Source: Fusibacter sp. 3D3 (lineage in GTDB: Bacteria > Bacillota > Clostridia > Peptostreptococcales > Acidaminobacteraceae). From it: a DNA stretch of 52,452 nt. Below the pieces are notes generated by a model, which was given only the letters and a program-made list of their open reading frames with translations, was not told the origin of the DNA and did not search any database. The stretch spans positions 117,677 to 170,128 of the forward strand of contig NZ_BDHH01000011.1 of the NCBI RefSeq assembly GCF_001748365.1, in the 5' to 3' direction. This document shows, piece after piece, positions 52,165 through 52,452 of the stretch (within the stretch, counting starts at the first letter, position 1; each line of letters starts with the position of its first letter). The position numbers and the translations under genes were made by a program.

Positions 52165-52452
52165 ATGAAAATGGATAATAATAATCATTCAGTGTTTTTG
52201 ATGTATTATCATCTTGTGCTAGTAATCAAATATAGACGAATGGTCCTTGAAGATGCAGTATCTGAAAGGGCTAAAGAAATATTCGAATATATCGCAAAAA
52301 ATTACAATATAACATTGCTAGAGTGGAATCACGAAAGTGACCGTATTCATATACTGTTCAAGGCACACCCAAATAGTGAATTATCAAAGTTTATTAATGC
52401 TTATAAAAGTGCGAGCTCAAGGCTACTCAAAAATGAATTTCAGTCAATTCGT
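52165..52452 (+). CDS. tnpA: IS200/IS605-family Y1 transposase TnpA, 3' partial
   Basis: The first 96 codons of a single-strand (HUH/Y1) transposase, cut by the window end. HSVFLMYYHLVLVIKYRRMV, then YNITLLEWNHESDRIHILFK and ELSKFINAYKSASSRL match the clostridial IS200 group; the catalytic tyrosine lies beyond the window. The metal-binding HUH motif should read His-x-His, but here residues 60-62 are Arg-Ile-His (codon CGT where CAT is expected), so this copy may be inactive. AAAGGAGG precedes the ATG. Whether a tnpB follows cannot be seen. Confidence 0.85.
   Translation, partial: MKMDNNNHSVFLMYYHLVLVIKYRRMVLEDAVSERAKEIFEYIAKNYNITLLEWNHESDRIHILFKAHPNSELSKFINAYKSASSRLLKNEFQSIR

Noticed and set aside
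1-52452. tRNA, rRNA or replication-origin signals
   Set aside because: Reading both strands I saw no tRNA-like cloverleaf with a TTCGANNC arm, no rRNA segment and no DnaA-box cluster; a covariance search could still find what I missed.

Overview
The window looks like a chromosomal stretch of a low-GC, Gram-positive anaerobe of the class Clostridia. The evidence is AT-rich DNA with strong Shine-Dalgarno sites, an isoleucine T-box leader, FabK instead of FabI, a CadC-type regulator, lipobox lipoproteins, a SpoVB/YtgP-type flippase, and TAXI-type TRAP transport under sigma-54 control. No rRNA or other marker gene is present, so a narrower placement (for example near Fusibacter or Acidaminobacter) is only a guess.

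Layout. 1-3.2 kb: the end of a peptidase-containing ABC exporter gene, cut by the window edge, and its HlyD-type partner, together a double-glycine peptide or bacteriocin exporter. 3.4-4.9 kb: a lipid-II-type flippase. 5.0-6.3 kb (minus): luxS and mtnN, the S-adenosylhomocysteine/AI-2 and MTA salvage steps. 6.5-12.5 kb: a cytochrome-b5-like lipoprotein with a perfect coding repeat, a decayed sigma-54-activator/ammonium-transporter chimera, yaaA, a small orphan gene, a large exported protein and an HD-GYP c-di-GMP protein. 12.7-16.7 kb (minus): a complete polyamine operon, speD-speA-speE-speB, whose MTA by-product feeds MtnN. 17-19.3 kb: def, the last part of a broken abgA, and an intact abgB-like gene. 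19.5-24.7 kb: promoter, Ile T-box, ACT-domain protein, ilvC, ilvD and ilvB. 24.9-31.9 kb: a DUF2000 remnant, a B3/4-domain protein, cadC-cadA followed by a gene scrap, an exported M3 peptidase, a YvlD/holin-4-like membrane protein and a MarR regulator. 32.1-34.2 kb (minus): proB-proA. 34.3-39.3 kb (minus): acpP-fabK-fabD-fabG-fabF-fabZ with a FabT-like palindrome at its promoter. 39.8-43.2 kb: pyruvate carboxylase. 43.4-50.6 kb: a sensor kinase with an extracellular solute-binding domain, a sigma-54-dependent response regulator, a textbook -24/-12 promoter and a TAXI TRAP operon with a DUF1850 gene. 51.0-52.5 kb: an exported orphan protein and the start of an IS200/IS605 element whose transposase has a damaged HUH motif.

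How the parts fit. The most coherent unit is the kinase/regulator/sigma-54/TRAP block. It reads as a substrate-inducible uptake system in which an extracellular binding domain outside the transporter controls transporter expression. The biosynthetic blocks (spe, ilv, pro, fab, pyc) are ordinary but carry readable regulation: a T-box, a FabT-like operator, an acpP-fabK intergenic hairpin, and a 10-codon leader ORF coupled to luxS. Several gene scraps (abgA, amt/activator chimera, DUF2000, a hydrolase tail) show repeated deletion between the housekeeping operons. I saw no tRNA, rRNA, CRISPR array or prophage.
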